Assembly: GCA_934552855.1 (NCBI GenBank)
Contig: CAKTEU010000021.1
Location: 1 to 37,477 of the forward strand
DNA from: an uncultured Eubacteriales bacterium
GTDB taxonomy: Bacteria; Bacillota; Clostridia; Oscillospirales; Acutalibacteraceae
DNA: 37,477 nt
Direction of reading: 5' to 3'
Shown here: in pieces, positions 7,670-15,624 of the stretch
Numbering within the stretch: the stretch's first letter is position 1
How the letters are laid out: each line of letters starts with the position of its first letter
Made by a program: the position numbers and the translations under genes
Notes under the pieces: generated by a model
Seen by the model: only the letters and a program-made list of their open reading frames with translations
Told to the model about the DNA's origin: nothing
Database searches by the model: none

Positions 7670-7724
7670 CTCGAAATTCTGTGTACGTAATGTACCTAGG
7701 GTTCGAATCCCTAACTCTCCGCCA
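7670..7724 (+). other. 3' half of tRNA-Ser(CGA)-like gene, putative attachment site
   Basis: The segment starts with CTCGAAA, which fits an anticodon loop with CGA. It continues through a possible variable arm (GTAC-GTAAT-GTAC) to a perfect T arm: TAGGG (7697-7701), TTCGAAT loop, CCCTA (7709-7713). Acceptor strand ACTCTCC, discriminator G and CCA (7722-7724) follow. G73 and a long variable arm fit tRNA-Ser. The 5' half, acceptor partner and D arm are missing, and the anticodon stem does not pair. A tRNA 3' half alone is the usual footprint of tRNA-targeting integrases, so I read it as the att site ending the island. Confidence 0.65.
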
Positions 7725-7725
7725 G

Positions 7726-7757
7726 AAAAAAATACTTGCTTCGGCAAGTATTTTTTT
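7726..7757 (+). terminator. Terminator downstream of the tRNA remnant
   Basis: A perfect 14-bp stem (7726-7739 with 7744-7757) closed by a TTCG tetraloop and ending in seven Ts. It is probably the original tRNA terminator retained with the attachment site. Confidence 0.9.
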
Positions 7758-7902
7758 ATTCGGATTTTATGCCTTCTATTTTTACAAAAAAAAGTTGCGG
7801 ATGCCTGAATGATTTTATTTCACAAAAAAAGGAAGAAAATTTGTACATCTTATATGAACTTTTGAAAATAACGAATTTGCTATTGTAAAATTATGTCATA
7901 CA

Positions 7903-8109
7903 ATGTATAATCAAAGTGTAATTAGGTTAATAAGGATGTGCTTCCAATGTTTATTTAAGATGTATTCTTGCACATTGGGATACTTGGCAGACTATATTAC
8001 ATGTGTGGGAGTTGCAGATGATGCTCTGGCTGTTGCATGTTTGGCCGCAATTCCAAAATTTAAGAAAAAAGTATGCACGGTTTGTGGAGAGGTAATATAT
8101 GGACTTTAA
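7903..8109 (+). pseudogene. Possible remnant of a toxin tip
   Basis: A 68-codon frame with no ribosome site, ending 11 bp inside the next gene. The stretch 'LGYLADYITCVGVADDALAV' vaguely recalls small YkvA/DUF1232 membrane domains. The 3' overlap with the following small gene is the same arrangement seen in the toxin/immunity pairs downstream, so it may be the decayed tail of an older Rhs tip. Weak evidence. Confidence 0.25.
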
Positions 8110-8410
8110 TGCTGATGAAAAGTTAAATTATATACTGGAGTTTGTAGATTATTCGATTAGTCAGTTTATTGATGAAGTGTTAGACGATTCGGAAACAGAT
8201 CCTGAATTTTCTGCTGTAACACTTAGTAATACAATAATTTGTTATATTGATTTACTAAAGGCTACTAAAGGCGATTCTTTCCAAAGCCTATATGAGTTCT
8301 TTTTATCTCATGGTTACTCAGAAGATGATTTTAAAATCTTCAAACAAAAAAGAGAAAAGGAATCTGTATACTATAACGGCAAACAGTATAAAGATGTCAA
8401 AGACCGGTAA
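8099..8410 (+). CDS. Small acidic protein, candidate orphan immunity protein
   Basis: A 103-aa protein rich in Asp/Glu, predicted all-helical, with a strong ribosome site (GGAGAGG, 8086-8092). I recognise no family. It lies at the head of the Rhs cassette array and its TAA stop (8408-8410) is directly followed, in the same frame, by Rhs core sequence. Size, acidity and position are typical of immunity proteins; the matching toxin is missing or reduced to the remnant just upstream. Confidence 0.5.
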   Translation: MDFNADEKLNYILEFVDYSISQFIDEVLDDSETDPEFSAVTLSNTIICYIDLLKATKGDSFQSLYEFFLSHGYSEDDFKIFKQKREKESVYYNGKQYKDVKDR

Positions 8411-8530
8411 TACGATTCGGCTGAATTATGGATAAACGGAACAGATACGCTTCATTTCAATTATGACAGAAACGGAGAAGCAATCGGATTCACGCATTTT
8501 TATCTTTCAACCGGCTATGATGATCCGACT

Positions 8531-9427
8531 ATGTGCGAGTATATCTACGTCAAGAACGCACAGGGCGACGTTGTCGGAATATACAATTCGCTCGGTGATC
8601 TAAAGGTCAGTTATACCTATGATCCGTGGGGCAAGCTTCTGAGTGTTGAGTCAGACTTCGATCAGTATGAGCGCGACATTTCATTGCTCAACCCGTTCCG
8701 TTATCGTGGCTATTATTATGACAATGAAACCGGATTGTACTATTTGCAGAGCCGTTATTATGACCCGGAAGTCGGCAGGTTCATTAACTGCGATGATGTG
8801 CGTTATATTGGAGCAACCCAAACGGAGCTTTCTTATAATGCGTTTGCTTATTGTGAAAATGATCCGGTAAATAACTCTGATCCAACTGGTCACAGTATTA
8901 CTTTAACGGCAGGGGCAACCGTTACTATATATGTATTATTAAAAACATCATTAGTTTTTATTGCAGGTTTTTTACTCCTTATATCTGCGGATATTTTATG
9001 GAAAAATGGATTTTTTGATTATTTAATTAACACCGTGCAAAATTATATAGATATCCTTCGTTATACTGCCAAAAGTGCGATTAATGAGTTAAAAAATGCA
9101 TTAAATGATTCGATTAGTAAGGCTAAGAAAAAACCAAAGACATGGGATAGAGAAAATCATCACATTATTCCTCAAAAAGCCGTGCGTGCAGAACCTGCAA
9201 GAAGAATATGGGTAGAGAAAATGAAGTATAGTATAAATGACCCTTTGAATATGATTTATCTTAACTATCATCTTCACAGGCGTATACATACAAAAAAATA
9301 TTATTTTGCAATAAATGAGATAATTTGTTACGCCTATAGAACAAAAAAATCTAAAGGGGTTTTTGTTGCACTGCAATTAATTAGATCATTACTTCGTTTA
9401 GCTAATGAATCAGTAAAAAAGAGGTAA
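8531..9427 (+). CDS. Orphan Rhs C-terminal fragment with AHH/HNH nuclease tip
   Basis: Rhs/YD-repeat core in this frame actually begins at 8411, right after an upstream stop, so the protein is an N-terminally truncated Rhs. ATG 8531 is only the first Met. The core has the Rhs hallmark 'NPFRYRGYYYDNETGLYYLQ', then 'DPEVGRFI', and ends near 'NDPVNNSDPTG'. The tip has a hydrophobic segment and then 'NHHIIPQKAV...INDPLNMIYL...HLHRRIHTKKYY', matching the AHH/HNH nuclease pattern with paired His residues. It would cleave nucleic acid in rival cells if delivered. No secretion part is encoded, so expression is uncertain. Confidence 0.75.
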   Translation: MCEYIYVKNAQGDVVGIYNSLGDLKVSYTYDPWGKLLSVESDFDQYERDISLLNPFRYRGYYYDNETGLYYLQSRYYDPEVGRFINCDDVRYIGATQTELSYNAFAYCENDPVNNSDPTGHSITLTAGATVTIYVLLKTSLVFIAGFLLLISADILWKNGFFDYLINTVQNYIDILRYTAKSAINELKNALNDSISKAKKKPKTWDRENHHIIPQKAVRAEPARRIWVEKMKYSINDPLNMIYLNYHLHRRIHTKKYYFAINEIICYAYRTKKSKGVFVALQLIRSLLRLANESVKKR

Positions 9428-9435
9428 TCAAATTA

Positions 9436-10362
9436 ATGAAAAGAATAATGTCGTGTGAAACATATAAGGCATTGAGATTAAATAAAGTTAATTGTGCTTT
9501 TATTTGTAATAATTATATGAAAATAATTAATATAAAAACATCGGAATTAGTTTTTATTTCTCCTAGAATCAAGAATATAATTGATGTTGTCTATATTAGC
9601 AATGAGTTGTTGCTTTGCGTTAACACTACTGGAAAGTCAGTTTTACTTAATATAGTGACAGGAGAAATAATTAAAAACTTTAATTTGGGTCCGGAGCTAT
9701 ATAATCGTCATTTCGCTGTTTTTTCAGATTCACTTTGGTATTTAAACAAAGATTGGCAAGTTTACAGTTTAGACTTAAAAACGTTTTTTCGCAAATCTCT
9801 AAATATGGAAATATGTTTTGGATTTTATGATTGCGGTAAACAAATATATTTTGTTTTTTATGATAAGTTCGTTCGTTCTGCAGTTGATAGTAAAATGCGT
9901 TTGATGAGGTTTTCGAAAAATAACAATGCGTTTGATAAATGGGTGATACATTTGCCGAAAGGATGTATAGACTCTTTTACTAAAGTTGATGAAAGAAGAG
10001 CAGTTGTAGTGATGGAACATCCTTATATGGGAGGAGTGAAAAATTCGGTATATATTATAGATTTATATAGTTCCGAAATGAAAAAAATTATCGATGAAAA
10101 AGGTTTGGATATTATCATGGGAAAAGTTGAAGTGTGTTTGAAGATGGAAATTATTTTTTATTATGCAGATAATAAAATGGTTCTATTTGATATTCAAAAT
10201 TCACAAATAATTTCCAAGTTCTTTTTCAATGTATCAATAAATGATATAAAGGTAATTTTTGATAAACGTATTATATTGTGCACTAATAAAGGAGTGTATT
10301 CATTTGATTTAAACTCATTTGTTAATGGAATGAAATCTTCTTGGAAGTATATAGAGTTATAA
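9436..10362 (+). CDS. Candidate immunity protein, beta-propeller-like
   Basis: A 308-aa AT-rich gene starting 8 bp after the AHH toxin stop; an AGAGG site precedes the ATG. The sequence consists of repeated short hydrophobic beta-strand pairs such as 'SVYIIDLYSSEMKKII' and 'KMVLFDIQNSQIISKF', the rhythm of WD40/PQQ-like propellers. I see no catalytic motif. Position directly behind a toxin tip is the main argument for immunity. It is large for an immunity protein. Confidence 0.5.
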   Translation: MKRIMSCETYKALRLNKVNCAFICNNYMKIINIKTSELVFISPRIKNIIDVVYISNELLLCVNTTGKSVLLNIVTGEIIKNFNLGPELYNRHFAVFSDSLWYLNKDWQVYSLDLKTFFRKSLNMEICFGFYDCGKQIYFVFYDKFVRSAVDSKMRLMRFSKNNNAFDKWVIHLPKGCIDSFTKVDERRAVVVMEHPYMGGVKNSVYIIDLYSSEMKKIIDEKGLDIIMGKVEVCLKMEIIFYYADNKMVLFDIQNSQIISKFFFNVSINDIKVIFDKRIILCTNKGVYSFDLNSFVNGMKSSWKYIEL

Positions 10363-10383
10363 AATATACTAATTTGTAACATT

Positions 10384-10731
10384 TTGTATATATCTTTTAC
10401 CATTGTAGTTATCAAATATACGGCCACAGACCTGTCAATATGCCGGCAGGTCTGTGGGGTTCGCTCGTTTGATAACATAAGTTACACCTATGACGAAGGC
10501 GGAATCAGAGCGAGCAAGACGGTTGACGGAAAAACGACATATTTCTATGTAAAGGGTTCTCAGCTATTTGAACAGATCAATGGAAGAGATTGCGGCCTGC
10601 ACTTCTTCTATGATAGGAACGGAGAATTGACGGCCTTTGCACGTTATTATGAAGATGATGAACCGATACAGGATCTTTATTACTATGTAAAAAATACACA
10701 GGGTGATATTACAGATATAACCGATGAGTGA
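10384..10731 (+). pseudogene. Rhs core fragment ended by a premature UGA
   Basis: Rhs core homologous to the copy at 13510-13812 starts at the hairpin at 10425 and reads 'ISYTYDEGGIRASKTVDGKT' and onward. It ends at TGA 10729-10731. The sister copy has TGG (Trp) at this point and the frame continues open beyond the stop into the next cassette half, so this is a nonsense mutation, not a natural end. Confidence 0.75.
10425..10456. repeat. Hairpin at the 5' border of Rhs module B
   Basis: CACAGACCTG (10425-10434), 12-nt loop, CAGGTCTGTG (10447-10456): a perfect 10-bp stem. The same hairpin occurs at 13510-13541, and sequence identity between the two modules starts exactly at its first base. Confidence 0.8.
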
Positions 10732-10776
10732 GGAAACATCATTGCAAGCTATACCTATGACCCGTGGGGCAAGGTC

Positions 10777-11535
10777 TTGTCGGTAACCGGTTCCGATACG
10801 GTAATCGGAAATCTCAACCCGTTCCGCTATCGTGGCTATTATTATGACGATGAAACCGGATTGTACTATTTGCAGAGCCGTTATTATGACCCGGAGGTCG
10901 GCAGGTTTATTAATGCGGATGCAGCACATTATATCGGTATTACCGAATCAGTGGTCTCCAATAATGCATTTGCTTATTGTGAAAATGATCCGGTAAATAG
11001 TTTTGATCCAAGTGGATACGACTCATTTGTTGGCTCATATAAAAGACTATACGCACAGATTAATGCGATTGTCATGTTATTAACGATGATTGGTGCATTG
11101 GGAGCTGCTGGCGCTGCTAATTCATGGAATCCAGGAGGCTGGATTGTTATTGGCGGTATTGTAATATTGACTGGCGGAACAATAATTTATCTAAAAGACA
11201 TTCAAAAAGTTCAAGCTGATCTAAACTTAATAGCGTCAGCAGCAACAGCTGCAACTCCTCCCCCACCTAATAAAGGCGGAAAGGGCACTCAAACTAATTC
11301 AAAGACATTGTACAATAAAAAAGGATATAGAATTGACGTAGAAAATCCAGGTAATCGGCAAGGTCAAATTCACCTTCAACACAATAGAAACAAATACTAT
11401 TATAATGTTAAGGATATGAAGTTTCATATAGGTTCTTCAAATGGCAAGCTTGCGCCTAACAGCATTCAAAAATTAATGACTGATAAAAAAGTAATTAAAG
11501 CTATAGCGAAGGGGTTGAAAATTCTTGGATACTAA
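10777..11535 (+). CDS. Orphan Rhs C-terminus with unassigned toxin tip
   Basis: This continues the frame of the fragment before it (stop at 10729-10731). The TTG start is only the first possible one and lacks a ribosome site. The core reads 'NPFRYRGYYYDDETGLYYLQ' to 'NDPVNSFDPSG'. The tip has two hydrophobic segments (about 11060-11190), a Pro/Gly linker, then 'YRIDVENPGNRQGQIHLQ' and a basic helical C-terminus. I recognise the 'IDVENP..R.GQIH' pattern as recurrent in Rhs tips but cannot name its activity; RNase-type toxins are one possibility. The toxin stop overlaps the next gene. Confidence 0.65.
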   Translation: MSVTGSDTVIGNLNPFRYRGYYYDDETGLYYLQSRYYDPEVGRFINADAAHYIGITESVVSNNAFAYCENDPVNSFDPSGYDSFVGSYKRLYAQINAIVMLLTMIGALGAAGAANSWNPGGWIVIGGIVILTGGTIIYLKDIQKVQADLNLIASAATAATPPPPNKGGKGTQTNSKTLYNKKGYRIDVENPGNRQGQIHLQHNRNKYYYNVKDMKFHIGSSNGKLAPNSIQKLMTDKKVIKAIAKGLKILGY

Positions 11536-11932
11536 TTTGGATTTTGCCATACAAATTTTAAATCTATTCAAATACAAGGTTATTTTCGATGAAAAAGGTA
11601 ATAACTATGTTTTGCTATATTCCAATCCGTTGAATGTGGTTGAAGGTATAACTGACAAAACTGCATTTGAAGCTTTAGAGAATCATGTACACCTAATTGA
11701 TAAGATACGAAAGCGCAACATAAATGATGTAGTTTTGTTTGGAAAAAAGCTGGGATATACATTGGCAGAAAATCTCAAAGCCGCTTTTCCTGATAAGAAT
11801 TTTGTGGTGTTTGTTACAATAACCAATGAATTAATAATCAGATTTCATCAGAAATGGTTTGATGAGGCGGAATACTATGATGAGCACACCGATGGAATAT
11901 TATTAAGATTTGAAGCAGGTGAAGTTGTGTAA
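11525..11932 (+). CDS. Candidate immunity protein for the second tip
   Basis: A 135-aa acidic protein starting at TTG 11525 inside the toxin's last codons, with AAGGGG (11509-11514) at good spacing. Overlap implies translational coupling with the toxin gene. It has an alternating alpha/beta pattern and an acidic C-terminus ('DEAEYYDEHTDG'), suiting binding to the basic tip upstream. I cannot name the family. Confidence 0.6.
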   Translation: MDTNLDFAIQILNLFKYKVIFDEKGNNYVLLYSNPLNVVEGITDKTAFEALENHVHLIDKIRKRNINDVVLFGKKLGYTLAENLKAAFPDKNFVVFVTITNELIIRFHQKWFDEAEYYDEHTDGILLRFEAGEVV

Positions 11933-11973
11933 GGCATTAGAATTTCATGTAAACTATATGTTGCTGCAACAAA

Positions 11974-12750
11974 TTGTACATAAAAACCTATGATCCGTGG
12001 GGCAAGGTCTTGTCGGTAACCGGTTCCGATACGGTAATCGGAAATCTCAACCCGTTCCGCTATCGTGGCTATTATTATGACAATGAAACCGGATTGTACT
12101 ATTTGCAAAGCCGTTATTATGACCCGGAAGTCGGCAGGTTCATTAACTGTGATGATGTGCACTATATAGGATTAATTAAATCTAGCCTTTCATATAATGC
12201 TTTTGCGTATTGTTGGAATTGTCCGATAATGTTTGCAGATTACTTCGGTTTTATAGGATGGCCAGGTGCTATTCATAAGCAGGTTATATTAAAAATAAAA
12301 GAAAAGAATCCGGGTTTAGAAATATCCCAAACAAAAATACTATATGCAAATGGGAAATATGGGTATTGTGATATTATCAATACTAAAACTGGCGATGTAT
12401 GGGAAGTAAAACGTCAAACGGTTTCCAAAGAAAGGGCAGTTAAGCAATTAATTAAATATGTAAACGGGACTTATTATCATAATAAAAAATTAAAAATGAA
12501 AATTGGCAAATATATTAAAGGAGGCACCTTTGGATGGGACAATAGCTTTACTCATTACTATGTTTCATATTGGTATGCTGGTGATGGAATAATATACTAT
12601 GATTACAACAAAAAATCAAATCTTGTGCCCGATCCTGTCGTTATGGAACAAGTAGCATATGCTGTAGCCGCTTATTATGTGATTCTAACAGTTATTACGA
12701 TTTTGACAGGAGGAGCAACTGCTCCCGGATATTTAATTCCTGTTTTATGA
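11974..12750 (+). CDS. Orphan Rhs C-terminus with PD-(D/E)XK-like nuclease tip
   Basis: Homology to the other Rhs copies starts abruptly at about 11987 ('YDPWGKVLSV'), so the 5' part is missing; the TTG start has no ribosome site. After the core the usual 'NDPVN' is changed to 'NCPIM'. The tip holds 'GYCDIINTKTGDVWEVKRQT' followed by 'KQLIKYVNG', matching the D...ExK and Q-x-x-x-Y pattern of PD-(D/E)XK nucleases used as polymorphic toxins. The last 30 residues are hydrophobic. DNA or RNA cleavage is predicted from the motif only. Confidence 0.7.
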   Translation: MYIKTYDPWGKVLSVTGSDTVIGNLNPFRYRGYYYDNETGLYYLQSRYYDPEVGRFINCDDVHYIGLIKSSLSYNAFAYCWNCPIMFADYFGFIGWPGAIHKQVILKIKEKNPGLEISQTKILYANGKYGYCDIINTKTGDVWEVKRQTVSKERAVKQLIKYVNGTYYHNKKLKMKIGKYIKGGTFGWDNSFTHYYVSYWYAGDGIIYYDYNKKSNLVPDPVVMEQVAYAVAAYYVILTVITILTGGATAPGYLIPVL

Positions 12751-12758
12751 GGTGTATG

Positions 12759-13436
12759 ATGAGTTTGGTTAGAAGAACAATATCAAGGTTCTTTTGTGAC
12801 CTGGGATTTGAAAAAGAAAAGAATAAGTTTTTTAAACGTATAAACAATTATGTTGTTGTATTAGAGATATCAAAGAAATGGAACTACACTTTGATAGAAG
12901 GTGATTATCATGTGTCAACATATCTGAATTACTACAACATATATATTTCAATTTATCATGAAATAGAAATTGAAGCATATTCTATGACTCGCAAAGATAT
13001 GGGAGCGTTTTATCCTTTGACGGTAATATCTAATACGGACCAAAGAGAGTGGCTTAGCAATAATCCGAATATTTGTGAGTTGATAGAAAATACGTTTTTG
13101 AAGTTCGTTTATGAACCGATTTTTGTCTCGCAAAATATGTTTGCTTTTATTTATGAGCTGGGATTAAAAAGATTTGGTGAGCCTGAGTTTGATACGGACA
13201 CACTTTTAATGGCATCATATGAAGAAAAGCAATATGACATAACTAAAAAGTGTCTTCACACAAATTTAGCAATCATGTTTGACCCATATTGCAGGGACTG
13301 TATTTCAAAATATGACGACTTAACAATTGAAGATTTGATTTCAAAAATAGAGTCATCGGGGAGAACCTTAAGCAAATCTGATAGTATTCTGTTTTGCAAG
13401 TATAAAGAAATACTTCTCGATTTAGAAACTAAATAG
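12759..13436 (+). CDS. Candidate immunity protein for the nuclease tip
   Basis: About 225 aa. ATG 12747 overlaps the toxin stop (ATGA), but GAGGTG (12749-12754) favours 12756 or 12759. The N-terminus ('FFCDLGFEKEKNKFFKRINN') resembles DUF4304-like proteins, which often sit next to toxins; the rest is unassigned and rich in Tyr, Glu and Asp. Immunity is inferred from tight coupling to the toxin gene. Confidence 0.55.
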   Translation: MSLVRRTISRFFCDLGFEKEKNKFFKRINNYVVVLEISKKWNYTLIEGDYHVSTYLNYYNIYISIYHEIEIEAYSMTRKDMGAFYPLTVISNTDQREWLSNNPNICELIENTFLKFVYEPIFVSQNMFAFIYELGLKRFGEPEFDTDTLLMASYEEKQYDITKKCLHTNLAIMFDPYCRDCISKYDDLTIEDLISKIESSGRTLSKSDSILFCKYKEILLDLETK

Positions 13437-13509
13437 GGCTTTAGTTTCTTTTCCCAAGTGTTTTTTATACATATAAAGTAGATATGGGGTTATTCTACCT
13501 TCACTTTTT

Positions 13510-13541
13510 CACAGACCTGTCAACATACCGGCAGGTCTGTG
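13510..13541. repeat. Hairpin at the 5' border of Rhs module D
   Basis: CACAGACCTG (13510-13519), 12-nt loop, CAGGTCTGTG (13532-13541). Same stem and loop length as at 10425-10456, with small changes only in the loop. Confidence 0.8.
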
Positions 13542-13811
13542 GAGTTCGCTTGTTTGATAACATAAGTTACACCTATGACGAAAACGGAATCAGAGCGAGC
13601 AAGACTGTTGACGGAAAAACGACATATTTCTATGTAAAGGGTTCTCAGCTATTTGAACAGATCAATGGAAGAGATTGCGGCTTGCACTTCTTCTATGACA
13701 GAAACGGAGAATTAACGGCCTTTGCACGTTATTATGAAGATGATGAACCGATACAGGATCTTTATTACTACGTAAAAAATGCACAGGGTGATATTACAGA
13801 TATAACCGATG

Positions 13812-13839
13812 ATTGGGGAAACATTATTGGGGAAACATT
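13812..13839 (+). repeat. 14-bp tandem duplication causing the Rhs frameshift
   Basis: ATTGGGGAAACATT occurs twice in direct tandem. The copy at 10731 and onward has the unit only once, so the duplication is recent and specific to this module. Confidence 0.9.
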
Positions 13840-14733
13840 ATTGCAAGCTATGCCTATGACCCGTGGGGCAAGGTTCTGTCGGTAACCGGTTCCGATACGG
13901 TAATCGGAAATCTCAACCCGTTCCGCTATCGTGGCTATTATTATGACGATGAAACCGGACTGTACTACTTGCAGAGCCGTTATTATGACCCGGAAGTTGG
14001 CAGGTTCATTAACTGCGATGATGTGAATTATATAGGTATGTCAGAGTCAGATCTGTTCTACAATGCCTTTGCTTACTGTGAAAACGATCCGGTAAACAAT
14101 AGTGATCAAAGCGGATATTGGGGTTCGGATGTACATGATGGGTACAATTATGGAAAAATGTATACGTTAAAACACAACAAAAAGAAATATTACTATGGAA
14201 CTTTTTATTGGGCCGTATATTGTGGCATTAGCAATTATGATGCCTATTGTATAGCACAAAAAAATTTAGAAGTTGATAAGATCTATAATCCAGTAGAATA
14301 TTTTTATAGTAAAGACAAGCAGTCTCGACATTTTAATACTAATAAAGGTACTGGAAAGAAAGATACAAGGCTAATATGGTATGACTATTACTTGGATTTT
14401 TCAATAAACTATTTTAATAGTTCTACAAACGCCTATAAAAGAGGCGATAATGTGAATGGTGAAAAAGATAAGAGACAGGCACTAAAATATCTTGGATATG
14501 CCCTGCACTGTATGCAAGACTATTATGCTCACCTTGATAAATATTGTCATTATACTGGTATTTTTTGGTGGCATAAGCCTTATTATGTTGACGATGCTGC
14601 AAAAAGAAGCGATACAATAATAAATGCAGTAGCACCCGCAACATGCATGGTATTTTTGACTTTTGTAGCGAAATATAAATATGTTTTCAACAAGTCTATT
14701 GGCAGTATATACAGTGTTAGTATAACTATATGA
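13813..14733 (+). CDS. Orphan Rhs C-terminus with phospholipase C-like tip
   Basis: The second half of module D, after the 14-bp duplication. The core reads 'SYAYDPWGKVLSV' to 'NDPVNNSDQSG'. The tip contains 'RHFNTNKG' and then 'ALKYLGYALHCMQDYYAHLD', the His/Asp arrangement of zinc-dependent phospholipase C / P1-nuclease folds ('LG.ALH..QD..AH'). A C-terminal hydrophobic segment follows. A membrane-phospholipid target is inferred from the motif and from its membrane-embedded neighbour. The start shown is formal; there is no convincing ribosome site. Confidence 0.65.
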   Translation: MGKHYWGNIIASYAYDPWGKVLSVTGSDTVIGNLNPFRYRGYYYDDETGLYYLQSRYYDPEVGRFINCDDVNYIGMSESDLFYNAFAYCENDPVNNSDQSGYWGSDVHDGYNYGKMYTLKHNKKKYYYGTFYWAVYCGISNYDAYCIAQKNLEVDKIYNPVEYFYSKDKQSRHFNTNKGTGKKDTRLIWYDYYLDFSINYFNSSTNAYKRGDNVNGEKDKRQALKYLGYALHCMQDYYAHLDKYCHYTGIFWWHKPYYVDDAAKRSDTIINAVAPATCMVFLTFVAKYKYVFNKSIGSIYSVSITI

Positions 14734-14744
14734 AAGGAGTCCAA

Positions 14745-15440
14745 ATGTATCCGATTTATGCAATGATTATTAGAACAATCTTTTCTTTGTTTCTTTTGGT
14801 TACTTTAATTTTGCTATTTAAAAAAATAAAAAAAAGCATTATTGCAACAACGTTAATAGTTGTAATAACAATTACAATTTCCTGCGTTATGATGTTTTTT
14901 GGGAATATCACAAAGTATAATGCTAACGAGAAAACATATGCTATAATAAAAAACTGCATAGTCATTTTAAATAACGGAAAATACCAATATACTAATTCGG
15001 AATTTAAAACTTACGCTGAAATGGAAGAACTGGAATATTATCATTCATTTTATGATGACGATGACGGACGTAATTTCGTTGTTTCAATATATAAAGCTGA
15101 TGACGAAATAACAGATGATGACAGCTTAATTAAATTTGAAAAACCGAAGAGGGCGGAGCTTATCCCGAACTCTGTCATTAAAAAGATGATGATTACAGAA
15201 AAAAAAGACGATTGTCAATTCGCAATTTTCCCTAAGTTGGGTATGCGGATTTTGTCCACACCATGTGGTGTATATGAGACAAAGATTTTTGTTAGATGCA
15301 ACGGAGAAAACTATATAATAAGCGTTACTACAAAAGAGAAGTATACATGGATACAACCATTTATTTTAACAGGACACAGTAATTATGACGATATTACCGA
15401 AATAGTTGCAATTATTGAAGCTGATTTAACAGCAATTTAA
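14745..15440 (+). CDS. Membrane protein, candidate immunity to the PLC-like tip
   Basis: A 231-aa protein. ATG 14745 is preceded by AAAGGAG (14733-14739); an in-frame ATG at 14730 overlapping the toxin stop is less likely. Two transmembrane helices (about residues 3-25 and 31-53) precede a long, very acidic domain that includes a YDDDDG run. A membrane-anchored immunity protein would suit a toxin that attacks phospholipid, which supports the pairing. Confidence 0.6.
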   Translation: MYPIYAMIIRTIFSLFLLVTLILLFKKIKKSIIATTLIVVITITISCVMMFFGNITKYNANEKTYAIIKNCIVILNNGKYQYTNSEFKTYAEMEELEYYHSFYDDDDGRNFVVSIYKADDEITDDDSLIKFEKPKRAELIPNSVIKKMMITEKKDDCQFAIFPKLGMRILSTPCGVYETKIFVRCNGENYIISVTTKEKYTWIQPFILTGHSNYDDITEIVAIIEADLTAI

Positions 15441-15484
15441 CGTTTATATTTTAGGTTTTAATAAAAGAACAGTATTTAAAGGAA

Positions 15485-15547
15485 AAGTAAGAATCATGGA
15501 ATATAAATTACAAAAACAAACAAAAATATCATGATTCTTGCTTTTTC
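15485..15547 (+). terminator. Long-loop terminator after the membrane immunity gene
   Basis: The arms AAGTAAGAATCATG (15485-15498) and CATGATTCTTGCTT (15530-15543) form a 14-bp stem with one G-T pair and a 31-nt AT-rich loop, followed by Ts. Confidence 0.65.
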
Positions 15548-15624
15548 CGAAAAGTTATCCTATGAAAGCATTGAAATAAATTTCAGCATAATAAACACAA
15601 GCGTGACGGGCGGCCTTACCGCTG

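Larger units (their letters stand above)
13484..13885 (+). pseudogene. Rhs core fragment with frameshift
   Basis: Nearly identical to the fragment at 10425-10731, starting at the same hairpin. A 14-bp tandem duplication (13812-13825 and 13826-13839) shifts the frame, so this part ends early while the true downstream core continues in another frame. No ribosome site or real start is visible. Confidence 0.75.

Noticed and set aside
7419..7812. Two overlapping plus-strand frames of 129 and 78 codons
   Set aside because: They run through the tRNA-like 3' half and its terminator, giving low-complexity translations typical of false genes over tRNA ends. No ribosome site.
10729..10731. Possible recoding of UGA as Trp or selenocysteine
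   Set aside because: The sister copy has TGG, other genes use normal stops, and no recoding element is visible. A nonsense mutation in an orphan fragment is simpler.
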